The translations under genes and the position numbers were made by a program. Source: CAVRQM01 sp965246915 (GTDB lineage Bacteria; Pseudomonadota; Alphaproteobacteria; Acetobacterales; Acetobacteraceae). From it: 64,000 bases of DNA. The notes beneath the pieces were generated by a model. It saw only the letters and a list, made by a program, of their open reading frames with translations. It was not told where the DNA came from and made no database searches. Below, in pieces: positions 8,669-16,793 of this stretch (positions are counted from its first letter, which is position 1; every line of letters begins with the position of its first letter). The stretch lies in assembly GCA_965246915.1 (NCBI GenBank), contig CBDFGB010000020.1, forward strand, positions 1 through 64,000, read 5' to 3'.

Positions 8669-9450
8669 GCGCCCGAAACCCCCATCGCCGCCCGCAGCGC
8701 CGCCGACGTCACCCGGCAGAACTCGTTGTACTCCGGACCCGTGCGGAACGTCTCGTCGCGCGGATAGGGAGCCGGCACGTCGACCATGGCATGCAGCCGG
8801 CCCGGCCGGGCGCTCAGCACCGCGATACGGCTCGACAGGTAGACGCTCTCGTACACACTGTGGGTGACGAACACGACGCTGACGCCCCGCCCCTCCCACA
8901 GCCGCAGCAGGTCGTCGTTGAGTTTCAGGCGGGTGATCTCGTCGAGTGCCGCGAACGGCTCGTCCATCAGCAGCACGCGCGGCCGCGTGACCAGCGCGCG
9001 GGCGATCGAGACGCGCATCCTCATGCCTCCCGAAAGTTCTCGAGGGAAGGCGCGCGCCACGTTGCCCAATCCCACCCCGTCAAGCGCCTCCATGACACGT
9101 GGCTCCGCCTCGCCGCGAGACATGCCGGCAAGGCGGAGCGGGAGGAACACGTTGTCGAACACCCGTGCCCAGGGCATCAACGTCGGCTCCTGGAACACGA
9201 AACCGATATTTCGCTCCGGCCGGCCCTGCGCGTCGTGCATCGCCTTGGGCCAGTCGATCATGCCGGCCGTTGGTTGGCCGAGGCCGGCGATGAGCCGCAA
9301 CAGGGTCGACTTGCCGCACCCCGACGGCCCGAGCAGCGACAGGAATTCGCCCTCCGCGACCTCGAGCGTGATGCCCTCGAGCGCCCGCGTGCCGCCGGCG
9401 AAAACCTTCCCGACACCGACGACGCGCACGAGCGGCGAGGACGCGAGCAT
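8665..9450 (-). CDS. ABC transporter ATPase (SsuB/TauB type)
   Basis: 261-residue ATP-binding subunit. Walker A GPSGCGKST (about residues 42-50), Q-loop FVFQEPTLMPW, signature ELSGGMRMR, Walker B VLLMDEPFAALD and the switch His in VTHSVYES are all intact. LSGGM rather than LSGGQ and the PTLMPW sequence are typical for nitrate/sulfonate/taurine-type importers. ATG 9450 overlaps the creatininase stop (TGATG). It powers the permease encoded next and imports, by context, a substrate for the operon's hydrolases. Confidence 0.92.
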   Translation of the reverse strand: MLASSPLVRVVGVGKVFAGGTRALEGITLEVAEGEFLSLLGPSGCGKSTLLRLIAGLGQPTAGMIDWPKAMHDAQGRPERNIGFVFQEPTLMPWARVFDNVFLPLRLAGMSRGEAEPRVMEALDGVGLGNVARAFPRELSGGMRMRVSIARALVTRPRVLLMDEPFAALDEITRLKLNDDLLRLWEGRGVSVVFVTHSVYESVYLSSRIAVLSARPGRLHAMVDVPAPYPRDETFRTGPEYNEFCRVTSAALRAAMGVSGA

Positions 9451-10238
9451 CAGGGCGAGTCCCGCAGCCAGGCGTCGAGGTCGAACGCGCTGACTTCGGC
9501 CAGCAAGGCCGCGAGACGCGAGCCGGCGTGGTCGATCAGCCGACGCCCGTCGGCCTCGGTGGCCAGCGTGGCGTCGCCCAGCGCGCCGGCGGGATTGAGG
9601 TCCTGGGTCTGCCAGCCGAACCCGACCGCGCCTTCCGGCGTCAACGCCGCAAATCGGTTCTCTTGACGCATCCATGCGCTGCGGAAATTCTCGGCGCGCG
9701 CCATATCCACGCGTGCCGGGGCGGCGGCGAGCATCATCGACGTCTCCACGCGGCCGCCATGAATGCCATGCGGGTCATTCAGGTCGGGCGGCGCGAGGGC
9801 GAACCAGCTCGCGGCGACCGCGAACATGCGCGCCTCGATGCGCAGCCGGCGGCAAACCAGATCGACGATCTGCGGCTGGCCGCCATGGCTGTTGAACAAG
9901 ACGATCCGCCGCACCCCGGCGCGGGCCACGCTGCGGGCGATCTCGGTCCAGAAGGCCAACATCGTCTCGGCCGAGCCGGTCAGGGTGCCGGGATAGGCGC
10001 TGTGCTCGACCGAAAGCCCCACCGACTGCATCGGCAGCACCAGGACCGGCAATTCCGGGGCGCTCCGCACCAGCGCCGCCGCGACGATCGCCGCATTCAG
10101 GGTGGCGTCGACCGCGACCGGTAGATGCGGCCCGTGCTGCTCGATCGCCGCGACCGGAAGAACCGCCACGGTGTTGTCCGGCAACGCGGCGAAATCAGTC
10201 CAGGCCAGGTCCTGCCAGAAGCGGCTGGGAAGCGTCAT
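9450..10238 (-). CDS. Creatininase family amidohydrolase
   Basis: 262-residue creatininase-family enzyme. The metal-binding motifs are present: AIEQHGPHLPVAVD (Glu, His and Asp ligands, around residues 33-46) and LFNSHGGQP in the middle; GIHGGRVETSMML follows as in the family. Members hydrolyse cyclic amides such as creatinine, or formamides in cofactor pathways. It is the first gene of the seven-gene operon. ATG 10238 is chosen: AGAGGA lies upstream at good distance and the extra residues of a longer frame carry no match. The divergent dioxygenase gene starts 43 bases away, so promoters for both must lie in or near this short gap. Confidence 0.88.
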   Translation of the reverse strand: MTLPSRFWQDLAWTDFAALPDNTVAVLPVAAIEQHGPHLPVAVDATLNAAIVAAALVRSAPELPVLVLPMQSVGLSVEHSAYPGTLTGSAETMLAFWTEIARSVARAGVRRIVLFNSHGGQPQIVDLVCRRLRIEARMFAVAASWFALAPPDLNDPHGIHGGRVETSMMLAAAPARVDMARAENFRSAWMRQENRFAALTPEGAVGFGWQTQDLNPAGALGDATLATEADGRRLIDHAGSRLAALLAEVSAFDLDAWLRDSP

Positions 10239-10281
10239 GAATCCTCTCGACGGCGACATCTCGGCAGGCAAGGCTCATGCC

Positions 10282-11112
10282 ATGATGATCGATCGCGCGC
10301 GCTTCGACCATGACGGCTACGTCGTGCTGGAGGGCTTCAAGTCGAGGTCCGACATTGCCGGCGTGCGCGCCCGCGCGGCCGCCATCGTCGAGGCGTTCGA
10401 CCCGGCCGAGAGCCGGTCGGTTTTCACCACGCAAGACCAGGGCGCGCGCACGGATCGATGGTTCCTCGACAGCGGCGACAAGGTCCGCTGCTTCTTCGAG
10501 GAAGACGCGTTCGACGATGCCGGCGCGTTGCGGCAGGCAAAGGCGCTGTCGATCAACAAGATCGGCCATGCGATGCACGACCGCGATCAGGCGTTTGCCG
10601 CGTTCTCGCGCGGCCCCGTTCTGGCGGAGGTCGCGGCCGCGGTCGGGATGGCGCGGCCGCTGATCTGGCAGAGTATGTATATCTTCAAGCAGCCCGGTAT
10701 CGGCGGCGAGGTGCGCTGGCATCAGGACGCGAGCTTCTTCGTCACCGACCCGATCACCGTGACGACGTTCTGGTTCGCGCTGGAGCGCGCCGATCGTGGC
10801 AATGGCTGCCTGTGGGTCGAGCCGGGCGGCCATCGCGGGCCGCTTCGCGAGCGGTTCGTCCGCGAAAGCGACGCAACTCGGCTGGAGACGCTCGATGCGA
10901 CGCCGTGGCCCACCGAAGCGACCGCCGTTCCGCTTGAGGTCGAGGCGGGAACACTGGTCGTCTTTCACGGCAAGCTGCCGCACTACAGCGCGCCCAATCG
11001 ATCGGCCGTCTCGCGGCACGCGTATACGCTGCACGCGACGGACGCGTCGGCGGCTTACGCGGCCACCAACTGGCTGCGGCGAGACGCCGCCGATCCGCCG
11101 CGGGGGTTTTAG
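10282..11112 (+). CDS. Phytanoyl-CoA dioxygenase (PhyH) family protein
   Basis: 276-residue Fe(II)/2-oxoglutarate-dependent oxygenase. The core has WHQDASFF (His-x-Asp of the iron site), then GCLWVEPGGH, and the distal histidine in LPHYSAPNRS followed by an Arg typical of 2-oxoglutarate binding. It hydroxylates an unknown small substrate. ATG 10282 follows GCAAGG by about eight bases; ATG 10285 directly after and ATG 10237 are alternatives. It is divergent from the creatininase operon and could act on the same compound class, but that is only context. Confidence 0.85.
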   Translation: MMIDRARFDHDGYVVLEGFKSRSDIAGVRARAAAIVEAFDPAESRSVFTTQDQGARTDRWFLDSGDKVRCFFEEDAFDDAGALRQAKALSINKIGHAMHDRDQAFAAFSRGPVLAEVAAAVGMARPLIWQSMYIFKQPGIGGEVRWHQDASFFVTDPITVTTFWFALERADRGNGCLWVEPGGHRGPLRERFVRESDATRLETLDATPWPTEATAVPLEVEAGTLVVFHGKLPHYSAPNRSAVSRHAYTLHATDASAAYAATNWLRRDAADPPRGF

Positions 11113-11131
11113 ACCGCGACACCGTCGCGGT
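11113..11131. terminator. Possible hairpin after the dioxygenase gene
   Basis: An eight-base perfect stem (ACCGCGAC with GTCGCGGT) and a three-base loop start one base after the dioxygenase stop codon. There is no T-run behind it, so it would be at best a weak or Rho-assisted terminator. Confidence 0.3.
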
Positions 11132-11233
11132 GACGGACCCTAAGGGCATGTCGCACGAACGCGATCCCCAGCCCTGGGAACAAATGGCCGGCCCCGGCGT
11201 GATGTCCTCGCGACCTTCACACGGAGCTACCCC

Positions 11234-11470
11234 ATGCGCACGACAATCCTGGCCCTGGCCGGATCCTTCATTCTCGCCGGCATTCTCGCCGGAGGCGCTT
11301 TCGCGCAGACCACGGGCACGACGGACACCAGTTGCGGCAAGCCGCCCTGCGCCACCGCCGCGCCGGGTGGGACCAGCGGGTCGGGTCCCGCCGCGGTCCG
11401 CAACGCGCCGGTCGACAGCCCGGTCGGCACCGGCTCGGGCAGCAGCGGTGGCAAAGCGTCGGGCAAATAG
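11234..11470 (+). CDS. Small secreted hypothetical protein
   Basis: 78 residues. A clear signal peptide (MRTTILALAGSFILAG, ending AFA-Q around residues 23-24) is followed by a short, low-complexity mature part rich in Gly, Ser, Thr and Pro, with one CGKPPC pair of cysteines. GGAG lies seven bases before ATG 11234, which supports real translation. I do not recognise a family; many alphaproteobacteria carry such small Gly/Ser-rich exported proteins. The mature part seems disordered. Confidence 0.6.
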   Translation: MRTTILALAGSFILAGILAGGAFAQTTGTTDTSCGKPPCATAAPGGTSGSGPAAVRNAPVDSPVGTGSGSSGGKASGK

Positions 11471-11477
11471 CCCGCCG

Positions 11478-12404
11478 CTAGTCGACGAACGCCTCGACCT
11501 CGCGCCGCCGAGCCAGCAGAAAGGCGTCGGCGGCGAGCTGGAACGGGGCCGCGTCCACCTCGCTCCGCCCGGCACGAAGCAATTCGGCGAAACGGGCGTA
11601 GATTGCCTGATACTCGCGTGACGGTTGGGCCACGGTTTCGACGCCGTCGAGCAGCAGCCGAGTTCCCCCGTCGGCGAGTTTGAGCCGTGGGCCGTCAGCG
11701 ATGTCGGCCTCGATCTCCCACACCTCACCGCCCTTCTGTCGCCAGTCGAATTCGGCCCGATGATCCGGACCGTCGAAGACGAGCGACGCGGCGATCGGAG
11801 CGTCGGCGTTGGCGGGGAATGACAGTTCGGCCGCGCGAAGAAACACCGGCGTCGGCATGATCTTCGTGACGATCGACAGCGCGTTGATCCCTGGATCGAA
11901 CACCCCGAACCCACCCGCCTCGAAAATCCAGCGCTGGCCGGGATGCCATTTGCGGACATCCTCCTTCCAGTTGACGAACAGCCGCGACACCGCACGACCG
12001 CCCAGAAGGCGCTTGGCCGCATCGACCGCCGCGTTGTGCTGCGAATGCCATGTCGTCATCAGCACGAGGCCGGCGGCCGCGGCCAGCCGCACCAGATCGG
12101 CCAGCTCGCTGATCGTCGCGGTCGGCGGCTTTTCCAGCATCACGTGCTTGCCCGCCGCGAGCGCGTCGCGGGCGATGGCATGGCGTGCCTGTGGCGGCGT
12201 GCAGATCGCCACCGCCGTCACCTCCGGGATCGCCAGCAATTCCGCGTGGTCACGCACCGCGAACGCCGCGCCGGGCGCCGACAGTCCGCGCTGGCTCGAC
12301 ACCGCGATCAGGTCGAACGCGTCGCTTTGCGCGATGACCGGCAGATGCTGGTCCTGGGCGATCTTGCCCAGCCCGATCACGCCCACGCCAAATCGTTGCG
12401 TCAC
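11478..12404 (-). CDS. Gfo/Idh/MocA oxidoreductase, L-arabinose/D-galactose 1-dehydrogenase type
   Basis: 308-residue NAD(P)-dependent sugar dehydrogenase. The N-terminal Rossmann motif is GVIGLGKIAQDQHLP; then ICTPPQARH, HVMLEKPPTAT (catalytic Lys in EKP) and WKEDVRKWHPGQRWI with FGVFDPGINALSIVT. The last two stretches match from memory the Azospirillum brasilense L-arabinose 1-dehydrogenase, which also takes D-galactose, so oxidation of a free aldose to its lactone is likely. Start ATG 12404 directly precedes the Rossmann strand. It lies 67 bases after the repeat-protein gene on the same strand and may be read through from that operon, though a shared function is not evident. Confidence 0.85.
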   Translation of the reverse strand: MTQRFGVGVIGLGKIAQDQHLPVIAQSDAFDLIAVSSQRGLSAPGAAFAVRDHAELLAIPEVTAVAICTPPQARHAIARDALAAGKHVMLEKPPTATISELADLVRLAAAAGLVLMTTWHSQHNAAVDAAKRLLGGRAVSRLFVNWKEDVRKWHPGQRWIFEAGGFGVFDPGINALSIVTKIMPTPVFLRAAELSFPANADAPIAASLVFDGPDHRAEFDWRQKGGEVWEIEADIADGPRLKLADGGTRLLLDGVETVAQPSREYQAIYARFAELLRAGRSEVDAAPFQLAADAFLLARRREVEAFVD

Positions 12405-12471
12405 AAAGACCTCCCCGCTCGCCGCGCCCGCGCTGCATGCGGCGCGGCGGTCGGATTGTCGAGGGTCGCGG

Positions 12472-13029
12472 CTACCGCCCGATCATGGCGGACCGCGCGG
12501 CCATTGCCGAACGCGCGGCCATTGCGGAGCGGGCGGCCATCGCGGAGCGTCCGGCCATGGCAGAGCGTCCCGCCATGGCGGAACGCGCGACGGGGTCGCC
12601 ACCCTCGCCGGCCGCCGAGTCGTCGGCCGTTTCGGCCGCGATCAGGATATCCGCGAGCAGGCCGGTGGTGATGTCGATTCGCACGCCCATGTCGATCTCG
12701 TGGGCCGGCCACATGAGCACGCCCTTCACGAAGGTCGCATCGGTGATTTCGATCCCGAGCGTGGCGAGGTCGGCATCGGCACCCACCGGCTGGCCCGCGC
12801 CGTGGACCACGAAGACCACGGGTACCGCGAGCTTGACGTAGCCCCCCTGAAAGCTGAACCCGTAGATGCGGGCAAGGCTTCGCGACGCCGGCGATCCGGT
12901 GGGCGGGCCGTCGTTGCCCGGCCCTTCCGCGGCGCTGTCGGCCGGCGACAGGGTCAGACCGGCGAAGGGGCGACCGAACAGGCGGATCACCCCGCCAGCG
13001 GTCAGCGACTCGGCAAGCGTTTCGGACAT
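12472..13029 (-). CDS. Hypothetical protein with C-terminal RSAMxx repeats
   Basis: 185 residues, no family recognised. Residues 1-148 form a moderately hydrophobic, cysteine-free domain (for example IYGFSFQGGYVKLAVP and a DMGVRIDITTGLL stretch) and look globular. Residues 149-185 are six back-to-back copies of a hexapeptide, RSAMAG, RSAMAG, then RSAMAA three times and RSAMIG, with a final Arg. ATG 13029 is chosen because GGAGAG lies about eight bases upstream. It lies 61 bases downstream of the zinc-protease gene on the same strand as YcaO and TfuA, so it is the best candidate substrate or precursor of that system; this is inference. The tail could instead be a simple repeat expansion. Confidence 0.6.
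   Translation of the reverse strand: MSETLAESLTAGGVIRLFGRPFAGLTLSPADSAAEGPGNDGPPTGSPASRSLARIYGFSFQGGYVKLAVPVVFVVHGAGQPVGADADLATLGIEITDATFVKGVLMWPAHEIDMGVRIDITTGLLADILIAAETADDSAAGEGGDPVARSAMAGRSAMAGRSAMAARSAMAARSAMAARSAMIGR
12475..12585 (-). repeat. 18-base tandem repeat, six copies
   Basis: Six imperfect 18-base units encode the RSAMxx tail of the hypothetical protein. Units differ mainly at third codon positions (GCC/GCG, ATG kept in every copy), so the amino-acid repeat is better conserved than the DNA. That argues for selection on the peptide rather than fresh slippage. Confidence 0.85.
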
Positions 13030-13090
13030 GGCAGTCTCTCCTCTCCCGTTGCGCAACACTAACGTACGCCGACGCCTCCGGCCAGACCCG

Positions 13091-14452
13091 TTACGCAGCC
13101 CGGTGCGGATGGGTCATCAATCGCCTGGTCCTTGCGATCTCATGCGTGCCGCCGCAGCGGCAGGCCAGCGGCGGGGCGGCCTCGATCCGGACCAGATCCG
13201 CGCGAAAGCGCACCGGACGCGCCAGCATGTAGGGGCCGGGGTCGATTTCGCGTTCGTGGAAGTTGCCGACCAGCGCGCCCAGCATCGAGCCAAAACCCTG
13301 TAGCGCGATGCTCTCCAGGAAGCGGGCGGCGACGCGGTCGAACGTCAGGGCGTCCGGCGACAACGTGGTCGCGACGTGGCAGAGCGCGCGGGCGACATGA
13401 TCGCGCGCCGCGTCGAGGGCCGCGTGGAACCCACCGGACAGACGGGCGAACGCAGCGGCCGTCGCGGTCTGCAACCGACCCATCGAGGCCTCGACCTCGG
13501 CGCGCGACCAGCCGCGCGGATCATCGTCCGGTGCGATCAATCCGCGCCGCACCAGCCCATCCTGATAAAGGTCGACCAACACGTCGAACAACGCGCCGGT
13601 CAGCGGTTCGGCCACCGCGTGGGCGTTGCGGTGGCGGCCGGTCGGATCGTTCCAGCTCAGATCGGGATTGAGCGTCACATCCGCGACATCGGCCATCACG
13701 CGGGTATTGTCGGCGATCCGGATCTGCGCGTGCCGCGACGTCTCGCCAAGCCGGCTGACGAGGTTCAGCACATAAAGGTTGCCCCGGGTCTGCGCCATCA
13801 GGCGGCGGCGAACAGAACGGAAATGTAGCGCGCCGAGCAGCGCCGAAAGGTCGGAGAAGCATTCGTGGAAGGCCAGAAACTCGCGCCCCAGCCGCTCGGC
13901 CGGCGGCACGCCCATGAGACTGAACAGCACCGCGTGACCCACCTCGTGCGCGACGATGTCGTGGTTGAGCGCGAAGGGCTGCCATTCCCCGTCGCCCGCG
14001 GGCCAGACTCCGGTTTCGAGGAAGCCGGGGCCGCATTGCGCATTCTGCCAGGCGACCAACGGGACGAGTTCGAGGAGCGGGAAGTCCTCGGCATGCCACC
14101 ACTCAACGCGATGACCGAGGTAGTGCTCCCAAACGTCGAGCGTCCGGCGGACCGTGCCAAACAAATGCGCCGCGAGAAATTGCGGCATGTGCGGGCGCAG
14201 ATGATCGAAATGACCGGCCGCGTTGGGTCGCGCGGGAGCATGGTGCGGGGCCGGGCACGGCGGGGCGGTGTTCGGCGGATCATAGGGCTCCAGCTTGCGG
14301 ATGGCGTCGGCCACATACATCGCATGGTCGCGCGGACCGGGCAGGAGGCTGCCGACCGGCGATGAGACGGTGACCAGCTCCGCCCGCATTCCCTCGTCAT
14401 ATTGCGGGTAGAGCAGGAACCGGGTTCCCCGATGAACGCCGCGCCGGATCAT
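13091..14452 (-). CDS. Zinc metalloprotease-like protein (HExxH, gluzincin-like)
   Basis: 453 residues. HDIVAHEVGHAVLF contains an HExxH zinc site (HEVGH, about residues 169-173), and about 28 residues later EFLAFHECFSDLSALLG offers the third ligand Glu, as in thermolysin-like gluzincins (their NEAxSD). No signal peptide is visible, so it is probably cytoplasmic. Near the end CRCGGTHE gives a Cys pair. ATG 14452 overlaps the TfuA-like stop (ATGA), tying it to YcaO and TfuA. It might trim a leader peptide or process the repeat protein that follows; neither is shown. I do not know a named subfamily. Confidence 0.75.
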   Translation of the reverse strand: MIRRGVHRGTRFLLYPQYDEGMRAELVTVSSPVGSLLPGPRDHAMYVADAIRKLEPYDPPNTAPPCPAPHHAPARPNAAGHFDHLRPHMPQFLAAHLFGTVRRTLDVWEHYLGHRVEWWHAEDFPLLELVPLVAWQNAQCGPGFLETGVWPAGDGEWQPFALNHDIVAHEVGHAVLFSLMGVPPAERLGREFLAFHECFSDLSALLGALHFRSVRRRLMAQTRGNLYVLNLVSRLGETSRHAQIRIADNTRVMADVADVTLNPDLSWNDPTGRHRNAHAVAEPLTGALFDVLVDLYQDGLVRRGLIAPDDDPRGWSRAEVEASMGRLQTATAAAFARLSGGFHAALDAARDHVARALCHVATTLSPDALTFDRVAARFLESIALQGFGSMLGALVGNFHEREIDPGPYMLARPVRFRADLVRIEAAPPLACRCGGTHEIARTRRLMTHPHRAA

Positions 14453-15483
14453 CGCGCGCCGCCCGAGAGCCGCAGCAGATCCAGCATCGCCGTGTGCAGA
14501 CCCGGCGGATCGGGCACTGCGTCCAGGGCCGCCTCCTCGTGCATCAGCCGCGCCAGACCGGCGGCATCGACATCATTCTGCACCAACCATGCCTGAATGT
14601 CTTCATAGCGGACCAAAGAATGTTCGTGGCGAAAACGATCGAGGGCGGCGCGGGCGGCCGCGTCGTCCGCTTCGGCATCGGCGAGCGCCGCAAGCCGGCC
14701 CAGCGCCTGCCGCCGCAGCCTCCGCCAGCCCGCCGGATCGCGCTCCAGCATGTCGGTCAGCACCGGCGACGGGGCGGCACGCGATTGTTCCGCCACGAAA
14801 CGCTCCCACGTCAAGGTCCGAGCGAAACGAAATCCCGGCGAAAATGTTGCGGGCCGGACCGGCAGCGCCGCGAGCATCGCCCGCGCGTCCGCGGCTTTCT
14901 GGCGCACCGGGTTGGCGGCGATCCAATCCCGGACGGCCAGGGGTGCCGCCCGCGCCAGGGCGGCGACGCCGCGATCGGGGAACGGCAGCGCCTTCATCGC
15001 GCGCGCGAGAAACGCGCATTGCGCCTCGTCCAGAACGCCGGCCGCGACGGCCGCGCGCAGCGTCGCGCGTAGATCCACCATGGCGTCCGACAGGGCGGCC
15101 CCGCCGGCGGCCGGCGGCGCGTGGACGACGGCCACCTCGTCGTCATCCTCGAACGGCTCGTCGAAACCGGGCCAGACGCCGTCGCGGTATGCTTCGTAGA
15201 TGCGACCAATTCCGACCATGCCGAAACCGTCCAGCTCGGCCGCCCGCAGCGCCCCCATGCTGGCCGCGCCGAACACGTGGACGCCCCGATCGAGCGCCCA
15301 CAGAATTTCCCGGTGCCAGACCGCCGGCACGTCGAGGAACACCCCGTCGATCAGGCCGATCACGGTCGGGCTTAGGTCGCGTACCGCCCGATAGAGGTCG
15401 CCCTGCCGCGCCGGGGGCAGCGTCGTCACCGAAGCGACGTCGCCCGCCGGCAGGGTAGGACCGACGAAGACCACGGCGCTCAT
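14449..15483 (-). CDS. TfuA-like protein, YcaO partner
   Basis: 344 residues with an N-terminal TfuA-like core: VVFVGPTLP at the start, RGV/GDLYRAVRDL, VIGLIDGVFLDVPAVWHREILWAL and VHVFGAASMGALRAAEL, followed by a DDDEVAVVHAP stretch, all hallmarks of the family. TfuA proteins work beside YcaO enzymes and are needed for backbone thioamide formation in trifolitoxin-like peptides, thioviridamide-type products and methanogen Mcr. The C-terminal half (about 150-344) is helical, Ala/Arg-rich and less conserved. The start overlaps the YcaO stop and the end overlaps the protease start, so all three are co-translated. Confidence 0.88.
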   Translation of the reverse strand: MSAVVFVGPTLPAGDVASVTTLPPARQGDLYRAVRDLSPTVIGLIDGVFLDVPAVWHREILWALDRGVHVFGAASMGALRAAELDGFGMVGIGRIYEAYRDGVWPGFDEPFEDDDEVAVVHAPPAAGGAALSDAMVDLRATLRAAVAAGVLDEAQCAFLARAMKALPFPDRGVAALARAAPLAVRDWIAANPVRQKAADARAMLAALPVRPATFSPGFRFARTLTWERFVAEQSRAAPSPVLTDMLERDPAGWRRLRRQALGRLAALADAEADDAAARAALDRFRHEHSLVRYEDIQAWLVQNDVDAAGLARLMHEEAALDAVPDPPGLHTAMLDLLRLSGGAR

Positions 15484-16658
15484 CGGGCGTTGCGGGCGCG
15501 GGGTCCCGGCACATACTCGCCATCAGCGTCGGTATGCCCGCCCTCCAGGCCCGGCACGACCACGCGGACCACGCGGGCCGGATGCAGTTCGGGGCGGCTG
15601 AGATCCACCCGAGCGACCTGCCGAACCCCCGCGCCGGCCAGCGCCCGCAGCACGTCCGCGATCTCCGCGCCCGCCGTGCCCCTCATCGCCGCGAAAGGCC
15701 CGCCCGGACGCGCGGCCGGTAGCGAATGCGCCTTGCGATCCGGCGCGTAATCCGCGTCCGAGAAATCGTCGCGCGCGCCGGAGATCACCGTCAGGCGCGA
15801 CTGCGCCGCCTCGGTCAGCGCCCGGAACAGCGCCGCGTCCGGATCGGCATGACAGCCGGCGCCGAGTTCGGGCGACAACCGCCCGGCTGCGTCCGCCAGC
15901 AACACCAGGACGGTGGAAACGCCGACATCGGACGTGGCGTCCCAAATCGTCACCGTGGCGCCACGCCCTGCGAGGCGGTCCAACAGGGCGCGGCTGGCCT
16001 GGCCGTCGACGCTGAACGGATCGACGGAGGTGGCGGCCCGCGAGGCGGCCGGCCGGGCGCGCCAGATCGCGACCGCGTCGCGCTCGATCACCTCATGCAA
16101 GGCATGCCGAGTCGCCGCCTCGACGGTCAACCCGGCGCCCAGTCCGTTGGTGCTGGCCTGAAAACATGGCTCGCCTGGCACCGGCGGCCACGTCCAATCC
16201 GCCGCGACCAGTTCGCGGGGGACCCACACCTTGCCACCCGCCAGGAGATCCTCGCCCTCGACCCACAACAGACGGCGCGCGAGCGGATCTCCCCCGCCGC
16301 GCGCGCGCGGGAGGGCGGCGATGTCTAGGACCGCGCCGCGTTCCGCCATGTCCTCGGCCGTGCCGAGCGTCAGCGGCAGATCGATCCGTTCGGCGCTGGC
16401 GCACTCGATCGCCTCCATGACCGCGCCCAGCTTGGCGGCGTCCAGGGTCGCGCCCTTGCCCTGATGCACCGCGATCGAGCGAGAGTTCGGGCGGATGGCG
16501 GCCGCGACCGGCACGCCCAGTGTGTCGAGCCCTGTCAGGACGGCGATCCGAGTGATGCCCGCGGCGGCGAGCGCCGGCCGCAGCCGGGCGAGAATGTCGC
16601 CGGGCGGCTCGGGGCCGTGCGATCCGGAGAAGGGGGAGAAAAAGGCGTCCGGGTTCAT
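15480..16658 (-). CDS. YcaO domain protein (ATP-dependent amide-backbone activation)
   Basis: 392-residue YcaO enzyme. Family ATP-binding elements are visible: KGATLDAAKLGAVMEAIE with the E-x-x-E-R-like CASAERI (about residues 78-92), STNGLGAG with the helix ATRHALHEVIERDA (about 170-197), and a later ALTEAAQSRLT. YcaO enzymes activate the amide backbone with ATP, giving azolines or, with TfuA, thioamides. The C-terminus lacks the proline-rich PxPxP end of azoline-forming members, which agrees with a TfuA-dependent type. No good ribosome-binding site precedes ATG 16658. First gene of the YcaO-TfuA-protease-repeat protein set. Confidence 0.9.
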   Translation of the reverse strand: MNPDAFFSPFSGSHGPEPPGDILARLRPALAAAGITRIAVLTGLDTLGVPVAAAIRPNSRSIAVHQGKGATLDAAKLGAVMEAIECASAERIDLPLTLGTAEDMAERGAVLDIAALPRARGGGDPLARRLLWVEGEDLLAGGKVWVPRELVAADWTWPPVPGEPCFQASTNGLGAGLTVEAATRHALHEVIERDAVAIWRARPAASRAATSVDPFSVDGQASRALLDRLAGRGATVTIWDATSDVGVSTVLVLLADAAGRLSPELGAGCHADPDAALFRALTEAAQSRLTVISGARDDFSDADYAPDRKAHSLPAARPGGPFAAMRGTAGAEIADVLRALAGAGVRQVARVDLSRPELHPARVVRVVVPGLEGGHTDADGEYVPGPRARNAR

Positions 16659-16711
16659 GCGAACCGGTGGATTTGGCTCTTACACGCAGCGCCGGCGCGG
16701 GACGCAGCGCC

Positions 16712-16751
16712 CCCACCCCGGGCCTCGCCACAACGGGAGGCACGGGGTGGG
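16712..16751. repeat. Hairpin repeat copy 2, between cyclase and YcaO genes
   Basis: An imperfect inverted repeat (CCCACCCCG at one end, CGGGGTGGG at the other, with CCTC/GAGG inside). Bases 16735-16751 match the copy at 6576-6592 as reverse complement. Lying between two same-strand genes, it may attenuate read-through from the cyclase gene into the YcaO operon. Confidence 0.65.
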
Positions 16752-16793
16752 AGGTTCGGCGTCCACGCACGAGAAACGCACTCCGGCCCGCGC

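Noticed and set aside
12437..12841. Plus-strand frame with IAERAA repeats opposite the RSAMxx tail
   Set aside because: It is the mirror of the same 18-base repeats in another frame, with no ribosome-binding site and no family match.
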